Of a stretch of 64,000 nt of DNA, positions 63,225 through 64,000 are shown in pieces. The notes beneath the pieces are model-generated. The model was not told the DNA's origin, made no database searches, and was given only the letters and a program-made list of their open reading frames with translations. Position 1 is the stretch's first letter, and every line of letters starts with the position of its first letter. Source of the DNA: Cyclobacterium marinum DSM 745. Lineage in GTDB: Bacteria; Bacteroidota; Bacteroidia; Cytophagales; Cyclobacteriaceae. Location: assembly GCF_000222485.1 (NCBI RefSeq), contig NC_015914.1, forward strand, positions 1,240,001-1,304,000. Direction: 5' to 3'. A program made the position numbers and the translations under genes.

Positions 63225-63455
63225 TTATATTAAACGGTCTATTGCTTGGGCTAAATCACGATCCTTCTCCGTCACTGTATTTCCTTTGTCGTGTGTCGTA
63301 AGTTCAATATGCACTTTATTGTACGTATTGCTCCAATTGGGATGGTGTTGCTGAGATTCTGCCAAGAGAGCTACTCGAGTCATAAAGGCAAAAGCTTCGC
63401 TAAAATCTTTAAACTCAAAAGTTTTAATTAATTTATTATTGGCTTCTTTCCACAT
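63225..63455 (-). CDS. 4a-hydroxytetrahydrobiopterin dehydratase (pterin carbinolamine dehydratase)
   Basis: A 76-residue protein of the PCD/DCoH family: [46 protein letters not shown] holds the HH...W and HxxxxxTH residues of the active site. It dehydrates 4a-hydroxy-pterins produced by aromatic amino-acid hydroxylases. No hydroxylase gene is in the window. It is in an operon between the DUF493 gene and rsmI. Confidence 0.92.
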   Translation of the reverse strand: MWKEANNKLIKTFEFKDFSEAFAFMTRVALLAESQQHHPNWSNTYNKVHIELTTHDKGNTVTEKDRDLAQAIDRLI

Positions 63456-63466
63456 AAATCGAATAT

Positions 63467-63733
63467 TTACAGTGCAATTACTCCTTTAATTTTTGCTGCT
63501 TTTTCGTAAACGTCAATAATTGATTGGCTATTAGGCATCATTGATTTGATCGTCACGCTAACGTATTTCCCCTTAGAAGATGGCTTTAAAACCATCTCAT
63601 TGTTGGGTAACAATTCTCCAATCTCATTTTCTTTGCCATTGGGTACAATAAATTTAAACATGTACAAAGTAGGGAAACTGGTTTCTTTTTCCAGTTTCTC
63701 TTTAAAGGTTGAATTATTCGCTATTTTTTCCAT
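63467..63733 (-). CDS. DUF493 (YbeD-like) protein
   Basis: An 88-residue protein with an ACT/ferredoxin-like alpha-beta fold of the DUF493/YbeD group: [33 protein letters not shown] and [18 protein letters not shown]. In enterobacteria YbeD lies near lipB and its role is not settled. It starts at the ATG at 63733; a TTG one codon earlier is possible. It heads the rsmI operon, with 11 bp to the next gene. Confidence 0.88.
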   Translation of the reverse strand: MEKIANNSTFKEKLEKETSFPTLYMFKFIVPNGKENEIGELLPNNEMVLKPSSKGKYVSVTIKSMMPNSQSIIDVYEKAAKIKGVIAL

Positions 63734-63780
63734 CAATTAATCAACCAATTTTTTTTAAAATTAAATCCCTAGAAAGCAAA

Positions 63781-63818
63781 AAATCCCATTCTGATATCAG
63801 AATGGGATTTTTTTTTAA
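63781..63818. terminator. Bidirectional hairpin terminator
   Basis: A nearly loopless palindrome AAATCCCATTCTGA / TATCAGAATGGGATTT followed by a further T run lies between the last partial gene and the DUF493 gene, both on the minus strand. It should stop transcription from the gene on the right edge. Confidence 0.9.
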
Positions 63819-63831
63819 TCTTTTAAGTAGC

Positions 63832-63999
63832 TTAAAAGAACTTGTACCTATAATCTTTCACTCCGGCAAGCTCTTCCATTGCCATCATTATCATATATGC
63901 AGTTCTTTGAGAAGCACTTGCTGTAATTTCATTTTGGTAACGGGTGTAATCTGCAATCTCAGTTGCCGGTATAAGGCTATTAAGTTTGGCTACGATCAC
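63832..63999 (-). CDS. C-terminal end of an unidentified protein (partial; possibly a PpiD/SurA-like PPIase)
   Basis: Only the last 55 residues are in the window, reading from IVAKLNSLIPATEIADY to GVKDYRYKFF with a TAA stop. The closing pattern, with a helix followed by V(K/E)D(Y/N)RYKFF, resembles the end of SurA_N/PpiD-type peptidyl-prolyl isomerases of Bacteroidota, from memory; the evidence is too short for a firm call. A strong terminator follows it. Confidence 0.4.
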   Translation of the reverse strand: MIVAKLNSLIPATEIADYTRYQNEITASASQRTAYMIMMAMEELAGVKDYRYKFF

Positions 64000-64000
64000 T

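Noticed and set aside
1..64000. tRNA, rRNA or riboswitch
   Set aside because: No cloverleaf, conserved rRNA segment or known riboswitch core was recognised by eye in the intergenic regions; a covariance-model search would be decisive.

Overview
The window looks like chromosomal DNA of a Bacteroidota bacterium, most likely order Cytophagales and close to Cyclobacteriaceae (inference). The signs are AT-rich intergenic DNA, near absence of Shine-Dalgarno sequences, TAnnTTTG-type promoter boxes, lipoproteins with short lipoboxes, PafA-type alkaline phosphatase, a bacterial GH3-like protein, carboxypeptidase-regulatory-like and META-domain proteins, and an ECF sigma / anti-sigma pair. Most genes are ordinary housekeeping genes. 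I see no prophage, CRISPR array, insertion-sequence transposase, rRNA or tRNA gene.

Layout. 0-3 kb: start of a probable cysH, an Rrf2 regulator and htpG. 3-7 kb: a GH95 fucosidase-like lipoprotein followed by a repeat-rich island. The island holds a 419-bp tandem duplication that carries a copy of the 3' end of the GH95 gene, many short palindromes, and a SnoaL-like gene between them. 7-18.5 kb: pafA, a CarboxypepD_reg-like protein, an ArsR-like regulator with a YjjG-type nucleotidase, pruA, a GH32 enzyme, an orphan histidine kinase, an ABC-2 exporter pair and a DUF4097-like protein. 18.5-23.6 kb: grpE-dnaJ, obgE, adk, hpt and an M42-type peptidase, all on the minus strand. 23.7-30 kb: an OmpA-family porin, upp, a Ca/Na antiporter coupled to a small membrane protein, then an ECF sigma - anti-sigma/barrel - FKBP-like lipoprotein operon. 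30.4-37 kb: lipA, a SPOR-like lipoprotein, recJ, lptB and a GH3-family synthetase.

37.0-37.6 kb is a long non-coding gap with two separate signals: a pair of 14-bp inverted repeats about 180 bp apart, and a cluster of DnaA boxes (two perfect TTATCCACA) around an AT-rich stretch, which makes it a candidate replication origin. 37.6-46 kb: mazG, a small NqrM-like protein, glmM, a cysteine desulfurase, a threonine dehydratase, and a tight M23 - M20D - alanine racemase operon. 46-57.5 kb: purU, a SNF2 helicase, a LolC/E-like permease, rbfA, a polytopic membrane protein, glyA-tatC-rpiB and an AEC transporter. 57.5-64 kb: an AsmA-like giant, an orphan F420-oxidoreductase-like protein, suhB-like, rsmI, a pterin dehydratase, a DUF493 protein and the end of one more gene.

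Items most worth a second look are the palindrome/duplication island at 5.2-6.9 kb, which includes one hairpin with a compensatory base-pair change; the DnaA-box cluster at 37.45-37.6 kb; the DnaJ that has lost one of its two zinc centres; the stand-alone M23-like protein coupled to amidohydrolase and alanine racemase genes; and the anti-sigma protein fused to an outer-membrane-barrel-like domain.
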